64,000 bases of DNA, taken from the NCBI RefSeq assembly GCF_000496075.1, contig NZ_AWXZ01000029.1:1-64000 (forward strand), given 5' to 3'. Positions 46,999 to 55,021 of this stretch are shown one piece after another. Every line of letters begins with the position of its first letter. Within the stretch, counting starts at the first letter, position 1. Below the pieces are notes generated by a model that saw nothing but the letters and a program-made list of their open reading frames with translations, was not told the origin of the DNA and did not search any database. Source of the stretch: Lutibaculum baratangense AMV1. Its GTDB lineage: Bacteria > Pseudomonadota > Alphaproteobacteria > Rhizobiales > Tepidamorphaceae. The translations under genes were made by a program, and so were the position numbers.

Positions 46999-48791
46999 TC
47001 GGTGTCGCGCGCGACCGCCGCGGGGCTTTCCTCCTCGTCGGTCAGGCCCTCGACGAGCTTCTTGCGGATCTTCTCCTCGAGACCGGGCTCGTCGGACATG
47101 TCGAGATCGAGGGCGTGGCTCCACTGGAACTTCGCCTCGAGCCTGCGGCCGATCCGCCAGTAGGCGTCGCCCAAGTGATCGTTGATGACGGCCTCCTGCG
47201 GCATCAGCTCGACCGCCCGCTCGAGGTGCTCGACCGCCTCGTCGTACTCGCCGAGCCTGTAATAGGCCCAGCCCAGGCTGTCGACGATATAGCCGTCGTT
47301 CGGCCGCGCCTCGACGGCCTCCGTGATCATCTCGAGCCCCTCCTGGAGGTTGATGCCCTGATCGATCCAGGAATAGCCGAGATAGTTCAGCACGAGAGGG
47401 TGGCCGGGCTGAAGCTCGAGCGCCCTCTTCAGATCGGTCTCGGCCTCGTCCCACCTCTTCGTGCGCTCGTTGGCGATGCCGCGGAAGTAGTAGAGCGTCC
47501 AGTTCTCCTCGCCCCGCGCCTCGGTCTCGTCGATCGCGCGCGTGTAGGTCTCGCGGGCCTCGTCGAACATCTCGCGGGCGCGCTGGATGTTCCCGAGGGC
47601 GACGACGGCGTCGAGAGCCTCCGGATTGCGGGCGACCACGGCCTCGAGAACCTGCTGCGCCTCCTCCGGCTTCTCGGCCGCGTTCAGCACGAGGGCGCGG
47701 TGCACCTGTGCCGTGTCGTAGAGCGGGGACTTCTCGCCGACGCCCTCATAGGCGGCCGCGGCAGCGTTATAGTCCTTCAGCCGCTCGTAGAAGTCGGCGA
47801 GCGTGAAGCGCGCGAGCGCGTTGCCGGGCTCGAGATAGAGCGCGAGCTGGACGTAGGAGGCCGCATACTCCTCGGCGCTGTCGCTGCCCAGGGCGGAGCC
47901 GAGCCCGTAGAGGAGCTCCGCGAGGCCGCCGGCGACCGACGTCACGAGCGGCTCTGGCACCTCGCCGCTCTCGAGAAGCCGCCGCAACTCGATCGTGAGC
48001 GGGTGATTTGGCACGCGCTCCACGAACTCGTCGGCGATCGCCCGCGCCTCGTCGCTCCTGCCGGCCAGCATCAGGCGGCGCACCTGCGCCTGCACCACGC
48101 GCAGCGCGCCGGGGTCGGAGGCATACGCCTCGGCGAAGGCCGCGTCGGCCAGGTCGTCGCGCCCTGCGAGCTCGGCGATCAGACCGCGATGGTGCGGCTT
48201 GAAGACCTTGTACCAGTCCGGCCCCTGCAGCCCCTCGATCGTCGCGAGCGCCTCGTCGACCTGGCCCTGGCCATACTGGATCCATGCCTGAAGGATGCGG
48301 ATCGTGAGCTCGGCGAGCGGTCCCTGGCCAGGCTTCTCGGCGAGGTCCGCCGCGGTATCGAGCCTGTCGCGCTTCACCGCCTCGGCCGCGAGCGTCAGGC
48401 GCGCGAGGAGATGGCTCTCGTCCTGTTCCGCGACGCGCGCGGCGAGGTCGGCGGCCGCCTCTACATCGCCTGCGACCACCGACAGGGTGAAGGCGCGGTC
48501 GAGCAGCGCGAGATTGTTCGGGTCCGCGGCGAGAGCGCTGCGGTAGAACTCCGCGGCCGCCGGCGCGTCACCCTGGCTCCCCGCGAGCCGGCCCGCGAGA
48601 TAGCTGCCGGAGAAGCTGCCCGACTCCGGGCCGAGCGTGCTGAACGCCTTCGGCCCGAACTGGAAGTCGGCCTTGCCCTCGGCGTGCAGGGGCACCGAGC
48701 CAGCAATCATGGCGGGACCGAGCAGCATGGCGGACGCCACGGCGGCGACCACGGCAAAGCGTCCTGTCAGGACGCTGGCGATCTTCGGCAA
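46995..48791 (-). CDS. Exported tetratricopeptide repeat protein
   Basis: A protein of 598 residues. A signal peptide is evident (GRFAVVAAVASAMLLGPAMIAG, cut near HAEG). The rest consists of about ten or more TPR-like helical pairs; clear units include GDAPAAAEFYRSALAADPNN, RWDEAETDLKRALELQPGHP and EYDEAVEHLERAVELMPQE. The C-terminus is acidic. Such periplasmic or outer-membrane-associated TPR proteins act as assembly scaffolds; no specific partner is visible. It is coupled to ispE by a GTGA overlap, which is common in alphaproteobacteria. Confidence 0.9.
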   Translation of the reverse strand: MPKIASVLTGRFAVVAAVASAMLLGPAMIAGSVPLHAEGKADFQFGPKAFSTLGPESGSFSGSYLAGRLAGSQGDAPAAAEFYRSALAADPNNLALLDRAFTLSVVAGDVEAAADLAARVAEQDESHLLARLTLAAEAVKRDRLDTAADLAEKPGQGPLAELTIRILQAWIQYGQGQVDEALATIEGLQGPDWYKVFKPHHRGLIAELAGRDDLADAAFAEAYASDPGALRVVQAQVRRLMLAGRSDEARAIADEFVERVPNHPLTIELRRLLESGEVPEPLVTSVAGGLAELLYGLGSALGSDSAEEYAASYVQLALYLEPGNALARFTLADFYERLKDYNAAAAAYEGVGEKSPLYDTAQVHRALVLNAAEKPEEAQQVLEAVVARNPEALDAVVALGNIQRAREMFDEARETYTRAIDETEARGEENWTLYYFRGIANERTKRWDEAETDLKRALELQPGHPLVLNYLGYSWIDQGINLQEGLEMITEAVEARPNDGYIVDSLGWAYYRLGEYDEAVEHLERAVELMPQEAVINDHLGDAYWRIGRRLEAKFQWSHALDLDMSDEPGLEEKIRKKLVEGLTDEEESPAAVARDTE

Positions 48792-48843
48792 AGCGCGAAC
48801 TCCTCGACTGGCCGCGAAAGGGCGGGCGCCCTCCCCTCCGCCG

Positions 48844-50505
48844 TCACATATTCGGATAGTTGGGACCGCCGGAGCCCTCCGGCACGGTCCAGACGATGTT
48901 CTGGTTGGGGTCCTTGATGTCGCACGTCTTGCAGTGGACGCAGTTCTGCGCGTTGATCTGGAACCGCGGCTCCGCGCCGTCCTCCTCGATCCATTCGTAG
49001 ACCCCCGCGGGACAATAGCGCTCCGAAGGGCCGGCGTACACGTCGTGCTCGCTCCGCTTCTGCAGCGCCATGTCCTTGACCTTGAGGTGGATCGGCTGAT
49101 CCTCCTCGTGATTCGTGTTCGACAGGAACACCGAAGAAAGGCGATCGAATGTCACGACCCCGTCGGGCTTCGGATAATCGATCGGCCGGCATTGCGCCGC
49201 GGGCTTCAGGCTCTCGTGGTCGGCCTTCCCGTGCTTCAGCGTACCGAAGGGCGAGAAGCCCATCGTGTTGGCCCACATGTCGAGGCCGCCGAGCCCCATG
49301 CCGACGAGGCCATAGCGCGACCAGAGCGGCTTCACGTTGCGCACGCGCCTGAGGTCCCGGCCCACCTCGGAGTCGCGCCAGGCGGCGTCATAGCTCCCGA
49401 GCTCGTCGTTCGTTCGGCCGGCCCCGAGCGCCTCCACCGCGTGCTCGGCGGCGAGCATGCCGGACAGCATCGCGTTGTGGGAACCCTTGATCCGCGGCAC
49501 GTTGACGAAGCCAGCGGCGCAGCCGAGCAGCGCGCCGCCGGGAAAGGAGAGCTTCGGCACGGACTGCCAGCCTCCCTCGCTGATCGCGCGCCCGCCGTAG
49601 GACAGCCGCTTGCCGCCCTCGAAGGTCTCGCGGATCGCCGGGTGCGTCTTGAAGCGCTGGAACTCGTGGAACGGCGAGAGGTACGGATTCTCGTAGTTCA
49701 GGTGGACGACGAAACCCACTGCCACGAGGTTCTCCTCGAAGTGGTAGAGGAACGAGCCGCCGCCCGTTTTGCGGTCGAGCGGCCAGCCGAACGAATGCTG
49801 CACGAGGCCCGGCCGGTGCTTGGCCGGATCGACCTCCCAGAGCTCCTTCACGCCGAGACCGTATTTCGAGACGTCGCAGTCCTTGTTCAGCGCGTACTTG
49901 TCTATAACCTGGCGCGATAGCGAGCCGCGCACCCCTTCCGCGAAGAAGGTGTACTTGCCGAGCAGCGCCATGCCGCGGGTGTAGCCGTCCTTCGGCTCCC
50001 CGTCGCGCCCGACTCCCATGTCGCCCGTGGCGACGCCGATCACCTCGCCCTTATCGCCGTAGAGCACCTCCGCCGCCGCGAAGCCCGGATAGATCTCGAC
50101 GCCCAACGCCTCGGCCTTCTCGGCGAGCCAGCGGCAGACATTCCCGAGCGAGACGATGTAGTTGCCGTGATTCGACATCAGCGGAGGCATCAGCGCATTC
50201 GGCAGCCTCAGCGATCCTGCGGGACCGAGGAACAGGAACTGGTCGTCGGTCACCTGCGTCTTGAGCGGCGTCTCCTCCTGGCGCCACTCCGGCAGGAGGC
50301 GGTCGATCGCGACGGGATCGACGACCGCGCCCGACAGGATGTGGGCGCCGACCTCCGAACCCTTCTCGAGCACGACGACCGAGAGCTCCTCCGAGAGCTG
50401 CTTGAGCCGGATCGCCGCGGCGAGGCCCGCCGGGCCGGCGCCGACGATCACGACGTCGAATTCCATCGATTCGCGTTCGGGAAGCTCGCTCGCGCCGTCA
50501 GCCAT
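48844..50505 (-). CDS. Electron transfer flavoprotein-ubiquinone oxidoreductase
   Basis: Passes electrons from reduced ETF to ubiquinone at the inner membrane. It is 553 residues from ATG 50505, which has AGGAG at good spacing (an ATG 33 codons upstream lacks it). FAD site VVIVGAGPAGLAAAIRLKQL, quinone region GWPLDRKTGGGSFLYH, and the C-terminal [4Fe-4S] ligands in RYCPAGVYEW and NAQNCVHCKTCDIKDP. It collects electrons from acyl-CoA dehydrogenases such as the one at 17-18.7 kb. It diverges from the uracil-DNA glycosylase gene. Confidence 0.97.
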   Translation of the reverse strand: MADGASELPERESMEFDVVIVGAGPAGLAAAIRLKQLSEELSVVVLEKGSEVGAHILSGAVVDPVAIDRLLPEWRQEETPLKTQVTDDQFLFLGPAGSLRLPNALMPPLMSNHGNYIVSLGNVCRWLAEKAEALGVEIYPGFAAAEVLYGDKGEVIGVATGDMGVGRDGEPKDGYTRGMALLGKYTFFAEGVRGSLSRQVIDKYALNKDCDVSKYGLGVKELWEVDPAKHRPGLVQHSFGWPLDRKTGGGSFLYHFEENLVAVGFVVHLNYENPYLSPFHEFQRFKTHPAIRETFEGGKRLSYGGRAISEGGWQSVPKLSFPGGALLGCAAGFVNVPRIKGSHNAMLSGMLAAEHAVEALGAGRTNDELGSYDAAWRDSEVGRDLRRVRNVKPLWSRYGLVGMGLGGLDMWANTMGFSPFGTLKHGKADHESLKPAAQCRPIDYPKPDGVVTFDRLSSVFLSNTNHEEDQPIHLKVKDMALQKRSEHDVYAGPSERYCPAGVYEWIEEDGAEPRFQINAQNCVHCKTCDIKDPNQNIVWTVPEGSGGPNYPNM

Positions 50506-50624
50506 CGTTACTCCTGCCACGATTGTCTCTCCGCGTCGGGGCGCCGGCGGAGGCGGCGCATTTCGATCGGCGGCACTATGGCTTATATCGGAAGGAGAGG
50601 ACAATCCGAGGTCAACGAGTTGCC

Positions 50625-51407
50625 ATGAGCGAGGCTCAGAGCCTCACCCGCGAGGAGGCATACGCGCTTCTCGCCTGGTACCGGGAGGCAGGCGTCGACG
50701 AGGCGGTCGAGGCTGCGCCGCGCGACAGGCTTGCGCCACCGCCCGCGCCTTCGACCGCGCTCGAGGCCGCAGGCATCGGACCGTCGGACGCCCCGCAGGC
50801 GAGCGACCCGCTGCTTCTCGCGCGCGAGCAGGCGCGGCTCGCCACCACGCTGGAGGAGCTTCGCAACATCCTCGCGGGCTTCGAGGGCTGCCCGCTGAAA
50901 TACACGGCGAAGAACATGTGCTTCGCCGACGGCAACGCTGAGGCCCGCATCATGTTCGTCGGCGAGGCGCCGGGCGCCGAGGAGGATCTGCAGGGCAAGC
51001 CCTTCGTCGGACGCGCCGGCCGGCTCCTCGACCGCATGCTCGCCTCGATAGGGCTCGACCGGACGAGCGCCTACATCGCGAACATCGTCTATTGGCGGCC
51101 GCCGGGAAACCGCACGCCGACGCCGCAGGAGATCCAGGTCTGCAAGCCGTTCATCGAGCGGCAGATCGAGCTGAAGGCGCCGGAGATCCTCGTCTTCCTC
51201 GGCGGCGCCTCGGCGAAGGAGATGATGCAGCGCTCCGACGGGATCCTGAAGATGCGAGGCCGGTGGATGGAGTACAGGGCGGGTGATCGCGCGATCCCCG
51301 CGATCGCGACGCTCCATCCGGCCTACCTCCTGAGGCAGCCGGCGCAGAAGCGGCTCGCGTGGCGGGATTTGCTCTCGATCAGGAAGGCGCTGGAGGGAAC
51401 GCGATAG
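50625..51407 (+). CDS. Uracil-DNA glycosylase, family 4-like, with incomplete Fe-S cysteine set
   Basis: Removes uracil from DNA. It is 260 residues, with about 80 N-terminal residues rich in Ala and Pro. Motif A is GEAPGAEEDLQGKPFVGRAG (113-132), the second motif HPAYLLR (231-237), and PPGNRTPTPQEI (159-170) is typical of family 4. Of the four cysteines that hold the [4Fe-4S] cluster in family 4, Cys89 and Cys173 are present, but the partner of the CxxC pair is Lys92 and the Cys before RPP is Trp157. The cluster is therefore probably absent, as in uracil-DNA glycosylases described from Bradyrhizobium. It diverges from the ETF-QO gene. Confidence 0.9.
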   Translation: MSEAQSLTREEAYALLAWYREAGVDEAVEAAPRDRLAPPPAPSTALEAAGIGPSDAPQASDPLLLAREQARLATTLEELRNILAGFEGCPLKYTAKNMCFADGNAEARIMFVGEAPGAEEDLQGKPFVGRAGRLLDRMLASIGLDRTSAYIANIVYWRPPGNRTPTPQEIQVCKPFIERQIELKAPEILVFLGGASAKEMMQRSDGILKMRGRWMEYRAGDRAIPAIATLHPAYLLRQPAQKRLAWRDLLSIRKALEGTR

Positions 51408-51437
51408 CGCCTTACCTTTAGTTCAATTCGCGCAGTG

Positions 51438-51455
51438 CTTGCCTGTAACAGCAAG
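51438..51455. promoter_or_regulatory. Dyad in the HigBA promoter, possible autoregulatory operator
   Basis: CTTGCCTGT and ACAGCAAG are mirror-complementary around one A, with a single extra C in the left arm. It overlaps the possible -35 element and lies 20 bases before the toxin start, as expected for binding by the HigA helix-turn-helix protein. Confidence 0.4.
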
Positions 51456-51468
51456 ATGCAAATACTCT
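51439..51468 (+). promoter_or_regulatory. Possible HigBA promoter
   Basis: TTGCCT and TACTCT are separated by 18 bases. A start site about seven bases past the -10 would coincide with the toxin ATG, which has no good Shine-Dalgarno sequence, so a leaderless transcript is possible. Confidence 0.35.
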
Positions 51469-51475
51469 TGGCCGG

Positions 51476-51775
51476 ATGCAGATCGTCGCAAAGCGGACCC
51501 TCAAGCTGTTTTGGGAACGACACCATCGGGCAGAGGGCCCGCTGCGGGCATGGCATTCTGTCGTGGAGAGAGCGGAATGGTCATCCCCCCGAGACATCAA
51601 GGACTTGTTCGGAACGACCGTCGATTTCGTCGCCGACAACCGGGTCGTTTTCGACATTGGTGGCAACAAGTATAGACTGGTTGTTCACGTGTCTTACGAG
51701 TTCAAGCGCGTTTTGATCAAGTTCATCGGGACCCACCGCGACTACGATCGCATCGACGCAGCGAGGATAAGATGA
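51476..51775 (+). CDS. higB: HigB family type II toxin
   Basis: A 99-residue RelE-superfamily mRNA interferase of the HigB group: MQIVAKRTLKLFWERHHRAE, LRAWHSVVERAEWSSPRDIK, NNRVVF-like DNRVVFDIGGNKYRLVVHV, and the C-terminal KFIGTHRDYDRIDA. It would cleave mRNA at the ribosome when not bound by its antitoxin. It is the first gene, as in higBA loci. It overlaps the antitoxin gene by four bases (ATGA). Codon use is visibly less GC-rich than in neighbours, suggesting acquisition by transfer. Confidence 0.92.
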   Translation: MQIVAKRTLKLFWERHHRAEGPLRAWHSVVERAEWSSPRDIKDLFGTTVDFVADNRVVFDIGGNKYRLVVHVSYEFKRVLIKFIGTHRDYDRIDAARIR

Positions 51776-52242
51776 GCGACGTCATCGTTCGCCCGATCAG
51801 AAACGAGGCGGATTACGAGTGGGCACTGGAGGAGATCTCTCGGTATTTCGAGGAGGAACCGAGCCGAGGCACTCCCGAGGCTGATCGCTTCGACGTTCTT
51901 GCTGACCTCATCGCCTCCTATGAAGCTGCACACTGGCCCATTGAACCGGCCGATCCGGTCGACGCCATCCGCCACCGCATGGAGACAAGCGGCTTCAGTC
52001 ATGCCGACCTCGCTCGCCTGCTCGGCTCGCGCGTACGCGCATCAGAGTTGCTCAAGAGGCGTGGGCGACTGAGCCTGCAAGCCGCCTCAAAGTTGCATGA
52101 GGAGTGGGGTATTCCGGCGGACGCTCTACTCAGGGGCTTCAGCGGCAACAAGGGACGCTACGCCGGGCCGCGGGGATTGGCGCCAAACCGCCCGAGACCG
52201 TCCCCTCGGGCAAAAGCCCAGTCAAAGCGCCTGATCGGATAG
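51772..52242 (+). CDS. higA: HigA family antitoxin with basic C-terminal tail
   Basis: An XRE-type antitoxin of 156 residues. Residues 1-60 form the toxin-interacting N-terminus (RPIRNEADYEWALEEISRYF). The helix-turn-helix lies at about 63-115 (DAIRHRMETSGFSHADLARLLGSRVRASELLKRRG, given as family position). Usual HigA proteins end near residue 120; this one continues for about 35 residues rich in Arg, Lys, Pro and Gly (for example RGLAPNRPRPSPRAKAQSKR). The tail may add nonspecific DNA binding or be a chance read-through. Translation is coupled to higB. Confidence 0.88.
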   Translation: MSDVIVRPIRNEADYEWALEEISRYFEEEPSRGTPEADRFDVLADLIASYEAAHWPIEPADPVDAIRHRMETSGFSHADLARLLGSRVRASELLKRRGRLSLQAASKLHEEWGIPADALLRGFSGNKGRYAGPRGLAPNRPRPSPRAKAQSKRLIG

Positions 52243-52261
52243 CCGCCAAAGAGAGCTTTTC

Positions 52262-52873
52262 TCATCGCTCGGTCAGAGCGAGCCTTGCGCCGAGGCCCAC
52301 GAAGGCGGCCGCGAAGCTGCGGCGCATCCAGGCGAGGCCCCCCGGCCGCGAGACGACGTGGTCGCGCACGGCGGCAGCGCACAGGCCGTAGACGACGAAG
52401 ACCGCGAAGGTCATCGCCATGAAGACCGCGGAGAGTTCGACCATTCGGGCGAGCGGGGCCGTCTCGCCGGGGCTGACGAACTGAGGCAGGAAGGCGAGGA
52501 AGAAGATCGACAGCTTCGGGTTCAGTATGTTGACGAGGACGGCCGTTGCCGCCACACGGGCAGCCGATCTCGGTGACTGGCTGCCGTCGACCTTCAGGGC
52601 TCCGGATTGCTTCAGCGTCTGCCACGCCATGTAGAGAAGGTAGGCGACGCCAAGATACTTGAAGAGCGTGAAGAGAACGGCACTCGTGTGCAGGAGCGCC
52701 GCCAGCCCGAGGATCGCGGCCGCGAGGTGCGGCACGATGCCGAGCGTGCAGCCGAACGCGGCAACGATGCTCGTGCGCGCCCCGCCGGCGAGGCCAGCCG
52801 CCAGCGTGTAGAGCACGCCCGTGCCTGGCGAGGCGACGATGACGAGCGATGTCAGCAGGAACTCGATGCTCAT
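52262..52873 (-). CDS. LysE family translocator (RhtB-like)
   Basis: A 203-residue inner-membrane exporter with about six helices. The N-terminal motif is VIVASPGTGVLYTLAAGLAGG, where PGTG replaces the PGP of many members. NPKLSIFFLAFLPQFV in the middle is typical of RhtB/threonine exporters. ATG 52873 has GGAGG nine bases upstream. It diverges from moaB. Probable substrates are amino acids or homoserine lactones. Confidence 0.9.
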   Translation of the reverse strand: MSIEFLLTSLVIVASPGTGVLYTLAAGLAGGARTSIVAAFGCTLGIVPHLAAAILGLAALLHTSAVLFTLFKYLGVAYLLYMAWQTLKQSGALKVDGSQSPRSAARVAATAVLVNILNPKLSIFFLAFLPQFVSPGETAPLARMVELSAVFMAMTFAVFVVYGLCAAAVRDHVVSRPGGLAWMRRSFAAAFVGLGARLALTER

Positions 52874-52972
52874 GGGCGGGACCTCCTGTCGCGTCGACCG
52901 CGACGCCATATGCGAGGATGTTGCCGTGCCGAGGGTTCGGCAAGACCAACCAGAGAGACACGAGGCGAGCCC

Positions 52973-53521
52973 ATGCCCCACGCCACCGGCGACCGCCCCT
53001 TCATCCCCGTCCGCATCGCCGTGATGACGGTCTCCGACACGCGCACCATGGAGGACGACAAGTCCGGCAACACGCTCGCCGGCCGGATCGAGAAGGCCGG
53101 CCACCACCTCGCCGCGCGGGCGATCGTGAAGGACGAGGTCGAAGAGATCCGCGCGCAGGTGACCGCTTGGGCTCAGAGCCCGGAGGTCGACGTCATCATC
53201 ACCACGGGCGGCACCGGCTTCACCGGCCGCGACGTGACGCCCGAGGCGATCGAGCCGCTGTTCGAGAAGGTGATGGACGGCTTCTCGGTGATCTTCCACC
53301 GCCTCTCCTACGAGAAGATCGGGACCTCGACGATCCAGAGCCGGGCGACGGGCGGCGTCATCCACCAGACCTACGTCTTCGTGCTGCCGGGCTCGCCGGG
53401 CGCCTGCAAGGATGCGTGGGACGGCATCCTCGAGGCGCAGCTCGACTACCGCCACATGCCGTGCAACTTCGTCGAGATCATGCCGCGGCTGGGAGAGCAC
53501 CTGCAGCGGACGAAGGGATGA
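52973..53521 (+). CDS. moaB: Molybdenum cofactor biosynthesis protein B
   Basis: A 182-residue MogA/MoaB protein that adenylates molybdopterin before molybdenum insertion. Signatures: [39 protein letters not shown] with the GTG loop, and [16 protein letters not shown]. No other molybdenum cofactor gene is in the window. ATG 52973 gives a short lead before the first strand. It converges with the hypothetical membrane-protein gene. Confidence 0.93.
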   Translation: MPHATGDRPFIPVRIAVMTVSDTRTMEDDKSGNTLAGRIEKAGHHLAARAIVKDEVEEIRAQVTAWAQSPEVDVIITTGGTGFTGRDVTPEAIEPLFEKVMDGFSVIFHRLSYEKIGTSTIQSRATGGVIHQTYVFVLPGSPGACKDAWDGILEAQLDYRHMPCNFVEIMPRLGEHLQRTKG

Positions 53522-53534
53522 ACTCTGGCTCGAT

Positions 53535-53924
53535 TCACCGCCCCGCCCGCTCAGCCAGAGAGACGGACGCGCCCATGAGGAAGACCGCGTTCAGCGCGTG
53601 CAACGCCTGCACCGTGCCCAGGCCGGTCGCCTCTCCGAGTTCCAGCCAGAGGATCTGCGTCACATAGAGGGCGAGGAGCGTGGCGGCCCCGCGCCTCATC
53701 GGGCGCAATTCCGCAAGAAGGAACGCCAGCGCCACGCTTGCTGCGACCGGCACCGCGACCAGGCCACCGAGCGCGCGGTGGAGATCGAAGGCGGCCGCAT
53801 CTGCGAAGATCGCGAGGCCGATCAGGAAGAACTGGCCCGTGATCATGATCGGGACGGCGGTCGCCGCGGTTCGGAAGGCGAGGCGCGACCCGGTGGCGCG
53901 CGGGCGAGCGATGGCTCCGGACAT
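53535..53924 (-). CDS. Four-helix membrane protein of unknown function
   Basis: A 129-residue protein with four hydrophobic helices: AVPIMITGQFFLIGLAIFAD, LGGLVAVPVAASVALAFLL, ATLLALYVTQILWL, and ALHALNAVFLMGASVSLA. His residues in the loops (DLHRALGG, ALHALNA) recall heme-binding or DUF6220-like small membrane proteins, but I cannot assign a family. Its ATG overlaps the stop of the NAD(P)-binding protein gene (TGATG), so the two form an operon divergent from the LysR gene. Confidence 0.75.
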   Translation of the reverse strand: MSGAIARPRATGSRLAFRTAATAVPIMITGQFFLIGLAIFADAAAFDLHRALGGLVAVPVAASVALAFLLAELRPMRRGAATLLALYVTQILWLELGEATGLGTVQALHALNAVFLMGASVSLAERAGR

Positions 53925-54928
53925 CACCGCCCCTCCGCCAGGCGCACCGTACGGGCCGTCGCGCGGCCTGCCGGCGGAAGGCAGCCGAGAGCCTCCAGCG
54001 TCTCCCGCACGGCACGGTCGAGCGGCGTGTGCGGCTCGGCGCCCAGGAAGTCGATCAGCCTGTCGTTGCGCAACCTGATCGGCTGCCGCCAGAGGTAGCG
54101 CATCTCGACGAGCTCGCGGAACAGCGGCACGACCGGCGACAGGAGCCGCATCACCGGCCAGGGCATCGGATAAGCCCTGAGCGTGGGATTCCCGGTGGCG
54201 CGGCGGATCGCCTCCACCATGCGGTTGCCGTCCTCGTCCCAGTGGCCGTTCATGTGGAAGGTCGCGAAGTCGTCGAGCTCGTTCTCCCGCTCGGCGAGCG
54301 CCGCCATCGTCTCCGCCACGTCGGGCAGGTACGCCCACTGGTGGCCGACACCCATCGTGCCCGGGCAGGTGATCGAGGTCACCGGCTTGCCAGGCTTCAC
54401 GAGCCCTTGCGAGAACCAGTTGTTCCCGGCTCTCGGACCGAAGAAGTCGCCGGCCCGCAGGATCAGAGCACGGGCTCCTTCCCCAGCGGACACCTCGAGC
54501 CGCCGCTCCATCTCTTCACGGATCTTCCCCTTCCGCGTCACCGGGTTCTGCGGCGAAGCCTCGTCGATTTCCGGGAAGGCATCGGGCCCGTAGTTGTAGA
54601 CGGTGCCGGGCAGGAGGATACGGGCCCCTTCCGACTTCGCCGCCGCGATCGTGTTGTCGAGCATCGGCAGGACGAGCCTCTGCCAGTCCCGGTAGCCAGG
54701 CGGGTTCACGGCGTGAACGATGAGCGCAGCCCCGTTGGCGGCCCGCGCGACGTCGGACGCGTTCATCGCGTCGCCCGCCACCCATTCGAAGTTCCGGCAC
54801 GCTGCGAGCATCCGGCCTTGGCGGGCCATTGCCCTGACATGCCAGCCGCGTGCCTTCAGGCGCCGCGCGACCGTGCCACCTATGCCGCCCGTCGCACCGA
54901 GCACGAGGGCCGTTCGTTCCTGTCTCAC
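53924..54928 (-). CDS. NAD(P)-binding epimerase/NmrA-like protein
   Basis: A 334-residue atypical SDR. The Rossmann motif is VLGATGGIGGTVARRLKARGW (GxxGxxG), followed by VAGDAMNASDV and LLPGTVYNYGPDAFPEIDE. The YxxxK signature is not obvious, so this may be a regulatory or catalytically different member. It precedes the four-helix membrane protein gene with coupled translation and lies opposite a LysR-type regulator, which probably controls it. Confidence 0.88.
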   Translation of the reverse strand: MRQERTALVLGATGGIGGTVARRLKARGWHVRAMARQGRMLAACRNFEWVAGDAMNASDVARAANGAALIVHAVNPPGYRDWQRLVLPMLDNTIAAAKSEGARILLPGTVYNYGPDAFPEIDEASPQNPVTRKGKIREEMERRLEVSAGEGARALILRAGDFFGPRAGNNWFSQGLVKPGKPVTSITCPGTMGVGHQWAYLPDVAETMAALAERENELDDFATFHMNGHWDEDGNRMVEAIRRATGNPTLRAYPMPWPVMRLLSPVVPLFRELVEMRYLWRQPIRLRNDRLIDFLGAEPHTPLDRAVRETLEALGCLPPAGRATARTVRLAEGR

Positions 54929-54986
54929 CGGATCTCTCCATCATTGCCGTGGAGCGAAACTTGATCGCCGGCCAGCCTGAACGGAA

Positions 54987-55014
54987 TTGTGGAATCTCGT
55001 GCATCCGCTATACA
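54987..55014 (+). promoter_or_regulatory. Promoter of the LysR-type regulator gene
   Basis: TTGTGG and TATACA are separated by 16 bases. A transcript starting the usual 6-8 bases downstream would begin at or within a base or two of the ATG at 55022, which has no Shine-Dalgarno sequence; this predicts a leaderless mRNA. Confidence 0.5.
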
Positions 55015-55021
55015 GAATCGC

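Noticed and set aside
47115-48917. A 600-codon plus-strand frame opposite the TPR gene
   Set aside because: Repetitive Arg/Glu/Leu content mirrors the TPR codons on the other strand.
51418-51669. Minus-strand frame across the higB promoter
   Set aside because: Antisense to a well-supported toxin gene and its regulatory dyad.
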